From Myxacorys chilensis ATA2-1-KO14 (GTDB lineage: Bacteria > Cyanobacteriota > Cyanobacteriia > Leptolyngbyales > Leptolyngbyaceae): 64,000 nucleotides of DNA. The translations under genes were made by a program, and so were the position numbers. Location: NCBI GenBank assembly GCA_019359275.1, contig JAHHHP010000001.1, positions 124,001 through 188,000 of the forward strand. Direction: 5' to 3'. Below the pieces are notes generated by a model, which saw nothing but the letters and a program-made list of their open reading frames with translations, made no database searches and was not told the DNA's origin. Of the stretch, positions 1-8,537 are shown piece after piece (the stretch's first letter is position 1; each line of letters starts with the position of its first letter).

Positions 1-92
1 CGTAACCCGCAATTAAATCTGCTAAAGACCTACTTAGGGCAGAGCCTGCGTACGTTACGCTAAGGCTAGAGGCGACGTTTGGAGAATGAACA

Positions 93-800
93 GTGCTCCC
101 CAATTTAAGTCATAGAAGCACAGACGAACTCAAGCAGGAGATTCTGAAGCTGGCTGAAGGCAATGATCGAGCGCCCTTGAGTCAAAAAGTAAAGTTTTAC
201 AAAAGTACCCTGGAACCCCTGTTTGCAGAATTAAGTCAGCGCAATCCATTTCCCAATGCTGAAGAGCAGGTGGCGATCGCGCTAGGCGTGTGGTTGCCGG
301 TCTGGTCTACAATCCCATTCATTGAAATTTTGCCCGGACGAGTCCGAGACCAGTCCTATCAAATCTTTCAAGACAATGGCTACTACGCCAATATTGCCCG
401 CTATGCTCCGGGGCAGCGCCGCTCTTTTCTCCGGGCGATTTCTGCCGTTCTGCTGGCTTACGACTTTATGTTGTTGCAGAAATTTGCAGTGCAGAATGGT
501 CAGTGGTACATCCAGAATGTGGGCATTGAGCAGGCTTTTCGGTGGAGAGGGAATCTGCTCACTCCTGAAAAGGCAGGGAGTTGGTTAACGAAGGTCGTCA
601 CATCCAAACTGAGTCAAGCTGATGCGCCAGAGGCCCCTGATTTGAGCAGTCTAGACAAAAGCACGGCTAAAAAAGTTGGCACCAGTTTCTTAGCCACTCC
701 CCAGCTTGAGCATCTATATATTGACCACGATTTTCGTGTAGTCAAGAGTCAACGCGATCAGCAACGGCCTTCTTACACGATCGCAATTCGTCAGCAGTAA
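93..800 (+). CDS. conserved hypothetical protein, 235 aa
   Basis: I do not recognise this protein with certainty. The GTG start at 93 follows a GGAG ribosome-binding site at 81-84; an ATG at 86 is in another frame and soon hits a stop. The product is soluble-looking, with no signal peptide or membrane span. A charged helical N-terminus is followed by a tryptophan-rich central stretch (GVWLPVWSTIPF, about residues 65-76) and a mixed C-terminal half. The central pattern loosely recalls the plastid-lipid-associated/fibrillin (PAP) family of cyanobacteria and chloroplasts, but this is only an impression. It stands alone, with a minisatellite immediately downstream. Confidence 0.65.
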   Translation: MLPNLSHRSTDELKQEILKLAEGNDRAPLSQKVKFYKSTLEPLFAELSQRNPFPNAEEQVAIALGVWLPVWSTIPFIEILPGRVRDQSYQIFQDNGYYANIARYAPGQRRSFLRAISAVLLAYDFMLLQKFAVQNGQWYIQNVGIEQAFRWRGNLLTPEKAGSWLTKVVTSKLSQADAPEAPDLSSLDKSTAKKVGTSFLATPQLEHLYIDHDFRVVKSQRDQQRPSYTIAIRQQ

Positions 801-842
801 TACTTTTAGAGATATTCAAAGGCTACGGGAACGCTGAACGAG

Positions 843-1192
843 GAGCTTCGCCTTCCGAACTCGGAGTTCCAAGCTCAGAACTTGGAATGTTGCCCTCAGA
901 ACTCGGAACTTCGCCTTCAGAACTCGGAACTCCAGGCTTAGAACTCGGAACTCTAAGCTCAGAACTCGGAACGTCGCCCTCAGAACTCGGAACTTCGCCT
1001 TCAGAACTCGGAACTCCAAGCTTAGAACCCGGAACTCCGCCTTCCGAACGGGAAACTCCGCCTTCCGAACGGGAAACTCCGCCTTCCGAACTCGGAACTC
1101 CAAGCTTAGAACCCGGAACTTCAAGCTCAGAGCCTGAAACGTCGAGCTTTTTACTTCAAAAGTGAAGCTCAGAACTCGGAACGTTGAGCAAT
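843..1192. repeat. 21-bp tandem repeat (minisatellite), about 16 units
   Basis: A core GAACTCGGAAC recurs at a strict 21-bp period. Copies begin at 857, 878, 899, 920, 941, 962, 983, 1004, 1025, 1046, 1067, 1088, 1109 and 1130, then one degenerate unit, then 1172. The linker between cores alternates between a few variants (TTCGCCTTCA, TCCAAGCTTA, TCCGCCTTCC), and variants recur in blocks, suggesting higher-order duplication. Because 21 is a multiple of 3, both strands stay open as heptapeptide repeats (plus: SELGTPx; minus: FRVLSLE/FRVRKAE). It lies between the hypothetical gene and the convergent aldo/keto reductase. I see no coding signal or promoter of its own. Confidence 0.9.
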
Positions 1193-1271
1193 TTGCTCCG
1201 ATCCCCGCGTTCTGAGCTTCAGCCATCCGCTTCAGAAGTCAAATGAATGCGTTTTTACCTGACATCCACCT

Positions 1272-2255
<984 letters not shown>

Positions 2256-2333
2256 GCGTGTCTCCTGGTGCATTGAGTCCTTAAAAAACTGTTTTATCAG
2301 CCGTGATTTCAGACGTTCGACTCCCTGAACTTC

Positions 2334-3467
2334 TCAAGCGGTTTGGCGATCGAGAGCAGGGTAATCGGTATAGCCTTTCTCGCCACCTCCATAGAACGTG
2401 TTGCGATCCCAAGCATTCAACTCTGCATTCTGAGCAAATCGCTCTGGTAAATCTGGGTTGGCAATGAACAACCGACCATACACGATCAAATCCGCCTCGC
2501 CCGCCTCCAAAACCGCTTCTCCACGGTCGCGATCGAAGCCGCCTGCTGTAAGCAATGTTCCGTGGAACATCGGGCGAAAGAAGCCCGCTGTCATCTGGGT
2601 CGAATTCTCTTCCAGCGTGACATTGCCATTTATCCTGGGTTCGACGAGGTGAAGGTAAGCCAGACCAAAGCGGTTGAGCGCTTTAACCACGTAAGTGAAC
2701 AGCGCTTCTGAGTTGGAATCAGACATGCTGCTGAACGTACCGCTAGGAGAGAGACGCACGCCCACGCGATCGGCACCCCAAACCTGCGTAACCGCTTCTA
2801 AGACTTCTATTAGCAGCCTCGCTCGGTTCTCCAGTGAGCCACCGTATTGATCCGTGCGATGATTCGAGCCATCGTGGAGAAATTGATCCAGCAAATACCC
2901 ATTCGCGCTGTGGACTTCAACTCCATCAAACCCAGCCGCCAAGGCGTTTTTAGCCCCCTGACGAAATTGCTCAACAATGCCGGGAATTTCGTCAGTTTCT
3001 AGGGCACGAGGCGTGACAAAAGGCTTTTCTCCCTCAAACGTCGCTGCCATACCCTCTGGTGCGATCGCGCTTGGAGCTACGGGCAATGCACCACCGGGTT
3101 GCAGATCAGGATGAGAGATTCGACCTACATGCCAAAGCTGAAGAAATATGTGACCGCCCCGCTCATGAACAGCATCGGTAATGGCTCGCCAACCTTCTAT
3201 CTGCTCTGGCGAATAAATACCAGGCGTCATTGGATAGCCTTGTCCCTGCGGTGAAACTTGGCTGGCCTCTGAAATAATCAGTCCGGCTGAAGCTCGCTGA
3301 GTGTAGTAAGTCACGTTGAGTTGGTGCGGAACATTGATTGCAGTTTCTCCGGGGGGGAGCGAAACGTTCATCGCACGATTACGAGTCAACGGCCCCATCA
3401 CCATTCGGTTCGGCAATTGATAAGGTCCTAGCGTTACAGGCGAGAGTAGACGTAGAGGACTAGTCAT
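2334..3467 (-). CDS. Old Yellow Enzyme family alkene reductase (NADH:flavin oxidoreductase)
   Basis: FMN-dependent ene-reductase of the OYE/NemA family, which reduces activated C=C bonds in enones, nitroesters and similar electrophiles. Visible landmarks are the N-terminal FMN-binding stretch LPNRMVMGPLTRNRA, the catalytic strand VEVHSANGYLLDQFLH, the QYGGSLENRARL signature and the C-terminal FMN-phosphate loop LIVYGRLFIANPDLPERF. I start at the ATG at 3467 (377 aa, typical for the family). The frame is open for 36 more codons upstream, but that extension is hydrophobic, unlike the family, and would run through the inverted repeat at 3512-3557. A weak GGAG lies about 13 bases before the chosen start. 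Confidence 0.93.
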   Translation of the reverse strand: MTSPLRLLSPVTLGPYQLPNRMVMGPLTRNRAMNVSLPPGETAINVPHQLNVTYYTQRASAGLIISEASQVSPQGQGYPMTPGIYSPEQIEGWRAITDAVHERGGHIFLQLWHVGRISHPDLQPGGALPVAPSAIAPEGMAATFEGEKPFVTPRALETDEIPGIVEQFRQGAKNALAAGFDGVEVHSANGYLLDQFLHDGSNHRTDQYGGSLENRARLLIEVLEAVTQVWGADRVGVRLSPSGTFSSMSDSNSEALFTYVVKALNRFGLAYLHLVEPRINGNVTLEENSTQMTAGFFRPMFHGTLLTAGGFDRDRGEAVLEAGEADLIVYGRLFIANPDLPERFAQNAELNAWDRNTFYGGGEKGYTDYPALDRQTA

Positions 3468-3511
3468 AAGCGAGTTGAATCTCCATAAGCTACTGTCCAA
3501 GAACAAAAAGT

Positions 3512-3557
3512 AACACTCCATTATTGCAAGCAGGATCAGTTGCAATAATGGAGTGTT
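3512..3557. promoter_or_regulatory. perfect 18-bp inverted repeat in the OYE leader
   Basis: The arm AACACTCCATTATTGCAA (3512-3529) and its exact complement (3540-3557) are separated by 10 bases. It lies 45-90 bp upstream of the OYE start and about 170 bp downstream of the SDR stop, all on the minus strand. No T-tract follows in either direction, which argues against a simple intrinsic terminator. Position and perfect symmetry suggest an operator for a dimeric repressor controlling the reductase gene, but no regulator gene lies nearby. A leader RNA hairpin is the main alternative. Confidence 0.6.
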
Positions 3558-3724
3558 TAGCTTAACAAATACCAAATGCTAAACGAAGCGACACGACTTG
3601 TGTGTACACGGTAGCCCGTAGGACAGGACTAGGGTGAAGGCAGTTTCGGATACTAGATCAATGTTGCCAACTTAATAACAAGCAACCGTTGCGTAAGTTC
3701 TAGATTCAGCGATCGCAACCCCAG

Positions 3725-4528
3725 TTACTTGTTACCCGATCCGGGTTCAGTCATTTTGCTGTGCAGCTCAGCCCTGAGGGGTTCAGGTAAGACCTTACTC
3801 ACAGCACCCTGAATCTTTGTCATTAGCGAACCCGCAATGATCTCGTTTTTGCCCGCCATTAACGCTTCAAAACCCTGCTTTGCAACCTCGGTCGGGTCGT
3901 CGTTCTTGCTCGAACCTACTATAGTGTCGTCCATGTCAGCGCTGTGGAAGAAGTCAGTATCAGTCGGTCCAGGCATGAGTGCCGTAACGGTAACACCCGT
4001 ATCTTTCAACTCGTTTCGCAGCGCCTCCGAGAAAGAGCGCAAAAACGCTTTCGAGGCCGCATAGACCGCTTCAAACGGGCCAGGTAGCAAAGCTGCGATC
4101 GACGATGTAAACAGGATGCGTCCCTTGCCGCGCTCGACCATATCTTTCACGACTCGCTTCGCAAGGTGAACAGATGACACAACATTCAAGTTGATCAAAT
4201 TAAGTTCATCCTGCAAATCCGTCTCGCGAGCAAATTCACCCCCAACTCCTATCCCAGCATTGATTGCGATCGCATCCACAGGTCGCCCTGTCTCTTTGAT
4301 CCGGTTGTAGAGTGTCTCAACTCCGTCAAAAGTCGCGAGATCAGCCTGCACCGTCTCGACCTTTACACCCAGCTTCTCGCAAGCCTGAGCCGCTTCATTG
4401 ATGCTCGCTCCGGTAGATGTGATCAGAAGATCAAAACCGTTTTGAGCGAACTGTTTGGCGAGTTCGTAACCAATGCCTTTAGAGGCACCTGTTACGACAG
4501 CCAGAGGACGGATCAACGTGTCCATCAT
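3725..4528 (-). CDS. short-chain dehydrogenase/reductase (SDR family)
   Basis: Classical SDR of 267 aa with a Rossmann fold. The NAD(P)-binding TGASKGIG is near residues 13-20, the NAG motif is in INAGIG, the catalytic Ser is in FTSSIA, and the Tyr-Lys pair is in YAASK. The PGPTDTDF segment after the active site is usual in the family. It is probably an NADPH-dependent carbonyl reductase or alcohol dehydrogenase; the substrate is not predictable. AGGAG lies about 10 bases before the tandem ATGATG start. It is transcribed in the same direction as the OYE and AKR genes, but 257 bp with an inverted repeat separate it from OYE, so co-transcription is uncertain. Confidence 0.92.
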   Translation of the reverse strand: MMDTLIRPLAVVTGASKGIGYELAKQFAQNGFDLLITSTGASINEAAQACEKLGVKVETVQADLATFDGVETLYNRIKETGRPVDAIAINAGIGVGGEFARETDLQDELNLINLNVVSSVHLAKRVVKDMVERGKGRILFTSSIAALLPGPFEAVYAASKAFLRSFSEALRNELKDTGVTVTALMPGPTDTDFFHSADMDDTIVGSSKNDDPTEVAKQGFEALMAGKNEIIAGSLMTKIQGAVSKVLPEPLRAELHSKMTEPGSGNK

Positions 4529-4681
4529 TATTCCAAAACTCCTATATGACTGCTCCTTGTTTGCCCTGGCTTACTGTTCTTTCGTCACCAGGCAACACAC
4601 ATGAGACGTTTACAAACTCCTGCAATCTTAGAAAAGCAGGAGCAAAATTGCGTCTTTCCAACGAGGGAGCGCTCTTCCGGC

Positions 4682-4709
4682 TTAAAGCTAAGTATTGGAT
4701 TAAAGCTAA
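4682..4709. repeat. direct repeat TTAAAGCTAA x2, 18-bp spacing
   Basis: TTAAAGCTAA occurs at 4682-4691 and again at 4700-4709, 18 bp apart, in the 239-bp gap between the SDR start (4528) and the stop of the GT14-like gene (4768). Same-face direct repeats upstream of a gene can be binding sites for a response regulator or similar activator. I infer a possible SDR regulatory element; nothing else is recognisable in this gap. Confidence 0.35.
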
Positions 4710-4767
4710 ATAATTGATAGCAAGACTTCCGCAAAGATTTTTCTAAAACTTCAGCAAATGCTACACC

Positions 4768-5688
4768 CTATAACAATGTCGAATCAATTAAATCAAGAAC
4801 TTTGCTATCTTTATTCAGGTCAAATTTTCGAGCAAAATGAGCTTGACTGTGTTCTAAACGTGAAAAATCATCCACACCTAAAGTGCGAGGATGACCATTG
4901 TGGGTTTGTGAGAAATCAAAATAGCGTTTGCAGTCATTACACAAATTAAATTTTCGACTGTTGACTAATATAGTTTGGATGAGACATTCATCAGGAATCT
5001 CGACAGTTTTAAAGTGGTTAATGACAGTAGAATTCGTTCTAACAAAATTGTCTATATATTCAACACATTTTCTAGAAAGTGTGCTTAGAAAAGAACCTCC
5101 ATAACACCCAAATTCTGTTGTAAATGGAGCTAATGTTCTTAATCCCAAGGTAAAGCCGTACGCAAAATTCACCCGGAAGAAGGGCTGAATATAATTCAAA
5201 AATTTAGCTGGCTTCAAAAGATCTTGTTGCCAGTCGGGCAAAGGGCTGGTCAGGGTTCTGTACTTGTAGCAGTAGCGAGTATAGCCTGCTCTTTTCTTCC
5301 AAGGGCTTTCATCGGAGAAGACATCAAAGTAGTGAATGAATGCATCGTAATCTGTGTTAGCCAAAAAATCTTCAACCTCTACGATCGGTTGAATTGGATA
5401 ATCTTGTCCCGACAGGTTGATAAACCAATCAAACTCATGATTACTCTCAAGTAGCCATGCGATCGCGTCCAAATAACTTTGGACGATCGCAAAGTTTCCG
5501 CGCCCTCCCCGCGAAGCAAGAATTTTGACGTTTGTTAAATCTTCAAACAAGGTTTGCTCTAAATCACAGTTAGTGAAGTCATGACTAATAATGATCAGAG
5601 CATCAGGGCTTGATTTTTTGATCGTATGAACGAGTCGATGAATTTGATTTGGATCTTTGTGAGTTTGAATAAGATAACAGACTCGCAT
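4768..5688 (-). CDS. core-2/I-branching (GT14-like) glycosyltransferase
   Basis: 306-aa protein of the beta-1,6-N-acetylglucosaminyltransferase 'Branch' family (GT14). The N-terminal MRVCYLIQTHKDPNQIHRL, the FDWFINLSGQDYPIQP block and the GSFLSTLSRKCVEYI segment are typical bacterial family landmarks. It should add a branching sugar from a nucleotide-sugar donor to a polysaccharide or lipid-linked repeat unit in the cytoplasm. No signal peptide is seen. It lies 27 bp downstream of the WecG-like gene on the same strand and probably shares its transcript. Donor and acceptor cannot be predicted. Confidence 0.88.
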   Translation of the reverse strand: MRVCYLIQTHKDPNQIHRLVHTIKKSSPDALIIISHDFTNCDLEQTLFEDLTNVKILASRGGRGNFAIVQSYLDAIAWLLESNHEFDWFINLSGQDYPIQPIVEVEDFLANTDYDAFIHYFDVFSDESPWKKRAGYTRYCYKYRTLTSPLPDWQQDLLKPAKFLNYIQPFFRVNFAYGFTLGLRTLAPFTTEFGCYGGSFLSTLSRKCVEYIDNFVRTNSTVINHFKTVEIPDECLIQTILVNSRKFNLCNDCKRYFDFSQTHNGHPRTLGVDDFSRLEHSQAHFARKFDLNKDSKVLDLIDSTLL

Positions 5689-5715
5689 GATTGATGATAT
5701 TGGATGAGAACGCGC

Positions 5716-6672
5716 TTAGCTCAATTCAACTTCGACCTGATTTGAAGTAATTAGACCAGTTTCAAGGAGATAATTCTCAAGAGACTTTAACTCTATAGAA
5801 TCAGGTTCAACCCCACGTTGGCGAGACTTTCGAGTAACAGGTTTCATCAATTGGACTTTCAAGGAACTAGAATAGGTTTTCGCTAAAGCAAGATGAAGAG
5901 CAAAAGCTGGATTGCCGAACAGATAGCGGGCCGCTAATCGTTTAGGTTCACGACAAAGGCGGTAGAACCATTCCAAGCCAATGTTGGACAGTACCGCAGG
6001 ACAATCAGGGACGATCCCAGCCATGCGATCGATAATTGCGCCTCCTGGCATGATCACATTGACATCAAGCTGATGACAGTTTTCTTGAATCCAACTTTCC
6101 TGAATTGGCATTCCCATTCCAACAATTAAAATGTTGGGTTTAGCGCTATTGATCTGCTGCACTACGCGCCCATTCTGGTGGGGATCGCTCATATCAAAGT
6201 AGCCGTGATGCCCATCCACCGTCAGATTGGGGTACTGGTTTCGCAGTTGCGCGATCGCAGACTGCAAGTACTCAGGTTTCGCTCCTAAAAGAAACACTGA
6301 GAATCGATTTTGATTGCAGTGCTCTAACAGTTCTGGCATGAGTAAGCTGTAAGAGGCGCGATACTGTAATGGCAATTTCAATCCCATTAAGCGAATGGCG
6401 CTGAGAATGCCAATGCTGTCACAATGAGCAATGTCGGCGTTCTGAAGGAAATTGTAGAACCAAGGAACCTGCATTGAGAGATTGAAGCTATGCACGTTGT
6501 AATTTGCAACGGTTAGCTTGTCACCTTCGATGCAAGCGGTGTGAATAGCATCTACGATCGCTGGAACTGTCATACAGGTAATGCGTCGCCCTAGCAGGAA
6601 CACGTTTAGGTTCCGAAGCGTTTCCGACTGATGCTTTTCCAACTTGCGTGAATCTGCTTGCACAATCATCAT
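5716..6672 (-). CDS. WecG/TagA/CpsF family glycosyltransferase (GT26)
   Basis: 318-aa GT26 enzyme. Diagnostic stretches are VANYNVHSFNLS, ADIAHCDSIGILSAIRLMG (Asp where the family has a catalytic aspartate), VFLLGAKPEYLQSAIAQL, PNILIVGMGMPIQESWI, NVIMPGGAIIDRMAGIVPDCP and the C-terminal GLEWFYRLCREPKRLAARY membrane-association tail. WecG and TagA add ManNAcA or ManNAc to undecaprenyl-linked GlcNAc, an early step of repeat-unit synthesis. Here it may act early in assembly of the neighbouring polysaccharide, but the sugar is unknown. It is the first gene of the minus-strand pair with the GT14-like transferase and is divergent from the GT2/Wzx operon. Confidence 0.92.
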   Translation of the reverse strand: MMIVQADSRKLEKHQSETLRNLNVFLLGRRITCMTVPAIVDAIHTACIEGDKLTVANYNVHSFNLSMQVPWFYNFLQNADIAHCDSIGILSAIRLMGLKLPLQYRASYSLLMPELLEHCNQNRFSVFLLGAKPEYLQSAIAQLRNQYPNLTVDGHHGYFDMSDPHQNGRVVQQINSAKPNILIVGMGMPIQESWIQENCHQLDVNVIMPGGAIIDRMAGIVPDCPAVLSNIGLEWFYRLCREPKRLAARYLFGNPAFALHLALAKTYSSSLKVQLMKPVTRKSRQRGVEPDSIELKSLENYLLETGLITSNQVEVELS

Positions 6673-7102
6673 AGTTTATCCAAGATGCAACTGAAGACCT
6701 GTCGGCTAGACCAAGATGTTCTACCCGAAAAAAAGAGCTGTAAGCGAAGTCAAAATCTAGAATTGTAGGTGGTCAATGAAGCTCTGCTAACAGCCCAACT
6801 AATTGAAGAAAGACTACTACACCACAAATGCGAAGAGATCGGACTGGACCCCTAACCTTAGCTTGAGAAGCAAAACCCACCTCACCTGGTGTTACTTTCC
6901 CAGTGAACGCCCAGAGCGCTCGGTTTTGTTGAAAATCATAAGAGCGTCGAAATTGCAATGCCATCCTTCTTAAAGTAGACAAACAAACTTAATATTAGGT
7001 GTAATTTCACATGCATCATCTACCGAAGGCTATACAAATAACCTACCAATTACGCATTCGTCCAATGTGTGTAGATATTGATTATCCAAGTTTTTCAATT
7101 TG

Positions 7103-7124
7103 ATGTGTAAAAGGAATTACACAT
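7103..7124. promoter_or_regulatory. perfect 8+8 inverted repeat (ATGTGTAA/TTACACAT)
   Basis: ATGTGTAA (7103-7110), six bases, then TTACACAT (7117-7124) form a 22-bp symmetrical site. A half-related TGTAAAAAGAATTAC follows at about 7130. It lies in the divergent GT26/GT2 intergenic region, about 445 bp before the GT2 start. Size and symmetry fit a dimeric regulator. It is not a standard CRP site because the conserved half-sites are too far apart. Confidence 0.4.
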
Positions 7125-7164
7125 TTCATGTAAAAAGAATTACCTTGCTATTGTCATTTCTGTT

Positions 7165-7188
7165 TGTGACACAGATGTTTTTGTCACA
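7165..7188. promoter_or_regulatory. inverted repeat TGTGACA-N10-TGTCACA
   Basis: TGTGACA (7165-7171) and TGTCACA (7182-7188) are exact complements 10 bases apart, 41 bp from the preceding symmetrical site and about 380 bp before the GT2 start. TGTGA/TCACA are CRP/FNR-type half-sites, but the N6 spacing of a CRP site is absent. I infer a regulator-binding cluster for the divergent polysaccharide operons. Confidence 0.35.
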
Positions 7189-7568
7189 TTTACTTGTATC
7201 ACCTGTGATTACTGCTTGTATCTACTTGTACCCATGTTTGCTACAACAGTTCTTCTCTTGCTTTGTAAAGATATGATGAAATTTGCTACTTCCATAGTTC
7301 TAAAATTGAAGACAAATTGGAGTACGATCGCTCAAATCAATTGTCAAATTTAGTCTTTAAGCGATCGCGCCACTCCAACTTCTTGCTTCAGAATTATAAA
7401 GTTAATGTGAAAATGCTGCCTCTATGCCTTTGGGAAGAGGGTGTTTCTACGGCAGTATCTCCTATTGTTAAGAAACTTGTTACGAGACTTCATTCACAAT
7501 CTTTGCTTACAGTTTGGATTGTCCTGTACTCAAGTGATGTGTACTCAAAGCAGTGTAAAGGTCTTGAC

Positions 7569-8537
7569 ATGAGCACTTCTCCTAAAGTCACCGTTGTGGT
7601 TCCCACCTACAATGTGCGTCATTACATTAAAGAGGCTTTAGACTCTTTAATGCGGCAATCTTTTCAAGCATTCGAGGTGATTGTTGTAGATGATGGATCT
7701 ACTGATGGAACTACTGAAATCGCCCAGTCGTTCTGCCAGCAAGACGATCGCTTCCGGGTCATAACAAAGCCCAATGGTGGACTTTCTTCGGCTCGAAACT
7801 GCGGCATTCGCCAAGCTCAGACAGACTATATTGCTATGCTCGATGCCGATGATGTTTATGGAGTCGAGAAGCTGGCAAATCATGTTGCACAGCTTGATGC
7901 TGATCCACAAATTGGGGTCGTTTACAGTGCCTCAAACATCATTCGTGAAGACGGTCGCTTGAGTTGGATGTCATTGAGCGGCAAACCGATTTTGCCAGAT
8001 ACACTCATTTCTCTTTTGTGTAAAAACTTTGTAGGTCATGGGTCTAACGCTGTTTTCCGACGTGCGTTAGTCGATGAGGTAGGCGAGTTTGATGAAACCT
8101 TGCGGAGTTCTGAAGATATCGATTTTTGGTTGCGTATAGCCGCTACAGAGCGCTGGCGCTTTCATCGAGTTGCCCATGCCTTGTGCAGTTACCGAGTCCG
8201 TGCGGCTGGGTTAACCTTCAACGTGGCGCAAATGCAGCGATCGCATGAGCAAGTTCTTCAATCGGCGTATGAACGCTCTCCAGAACGGGTTGCTCCGTGG
8301 ATGCCCACGGCCTATGCCTATTTATATCGCTTGCTCGCTCGCTTGTCCCTCACCGCAGGCGATGCCGACCAAGCTAAAGCATTTATCGGGCAAGCTTGGT
8401 CAGCCGATCGCTCCATTTTTGCCCGTGATCCCCGCTCACTGCTCACTCTGCTCGCAGTACAAGGTGCGCCCGTCGCGAAGCAACTGATTGAGCGATCGCT
8501 AGGGTTTGCAAAATCAGTTCAGGGTAAGAATCTATGA
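7569..8537 (+). CDS. glycosyltransferase family 2
   Basis: 322-aa GT-A fold transferase. It opens with KVTVVVPTYNVRHYIKEALDSLMRQSF, followed by EVIVVDDGSTDGT, GGLSSARNCGI and the metal-binding DADD (MLDADDVYG); ED in RSSEDIDFWLRI is the likely catalytic region. It transfers a sugar from a nucleotide-sugar in the cytoplasm to the growing repeat unit. The ATG at 7569 is preceded by AAAGG at a good distance, and homology begins there, so I reject the 84-codon extension to a TTG at 7317. Its TGA overlaps the ATG of the flippase gene (ATGA), so the two are translationally coupled. Confidence 0.92.
   Translation: MSTSPKVTVVVPTYNVRHYIKEALDSLMRQSFQAFEVIVVDDGSTDGTTEIAQSFCQQDDRFRVITKPNGGLSSARNCGIRQAQTDYIAMLDADDVYGVEKLANHVAQLDADPQIGVVYSASNIIREDGRLSWMSLSGKPILPDTLISLLCKNFVGHGSNAVFRRALVDEVGEFDETLRSSEDIDFWLRIAATERWRFHRVAHALCSYRVRAAGLTFNVAQMQRSHEQVLQSAYERSPERVAPWMPTAYAYLYRLLARLSLTAGDADQAKAFIGQAWSADRSIFARDPRSLLTLLAVQGAPVAKQLIERSLGFAKSVQGKNL

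Larger units (their letters stand above)
6673..7568. other. AT-rich divergent promoter region of the polysaccharide locus
   Basis: About 0.9 kb separates the divergent GT26 and GT2 genes. Its right half is AT-rich and dense in TGTGA/TCACA and TGTAA/TTACA half-sites, including the two inverted repeats listed separately. A 69-codon minus-strand frame (6773-6982) has no family resemblance and I do not treat it as a gene. The frame of the GT2 gene stays open back to a TTG at 7317, but that segment does not look like a glycosyltransferase. Confidence 0.6.

Noticed and set aside
843..1192. CRISPR array
   Set aside because: Period is 21 bp with no unique spacers; the whole unit repeats, and no cas genes are present.
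816..1226. 136-codon minus-strand and 92-codon plus-strand open frames over the minisatellite
   Set aside because: Both are open only because the 21-bp unit is a multiple of three and lacks stops. No ribosome-binding site, domain or family resemblance is visible.
3468..3575. 36-codon extension of the Old Yellow Enzyme
   Set aside because: Hydrophobic, not seen in the family, and it would be encoded by the inverted repeat.
4758..4949. 63-codon plus-strand frame opposite the GT14-like gene
   Set aside because: Shadow of the minus-strand coding sequence; no independent support.
6773..6982. 69-codon minus-strand frame upstream of the GT26 gene
   Set aside because: No similarity, no convincing ribosome-binding site, and it lies in a regulatory-looking gap.
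7165..7188. Canonical CRP binding site
   Set aside because: Half-sites TGTGA and TCACA are 14 bp apart rather than 6, so it does not fit the CRP dimer.
7317..7568. 84-codon N-terminal extension of the GT2 enzyme from a TTG
   Set aside because: The extension does not resemble a glycosyltransferase; the GT2 fold and a good ribosome-binding site begin at ATG 7569.
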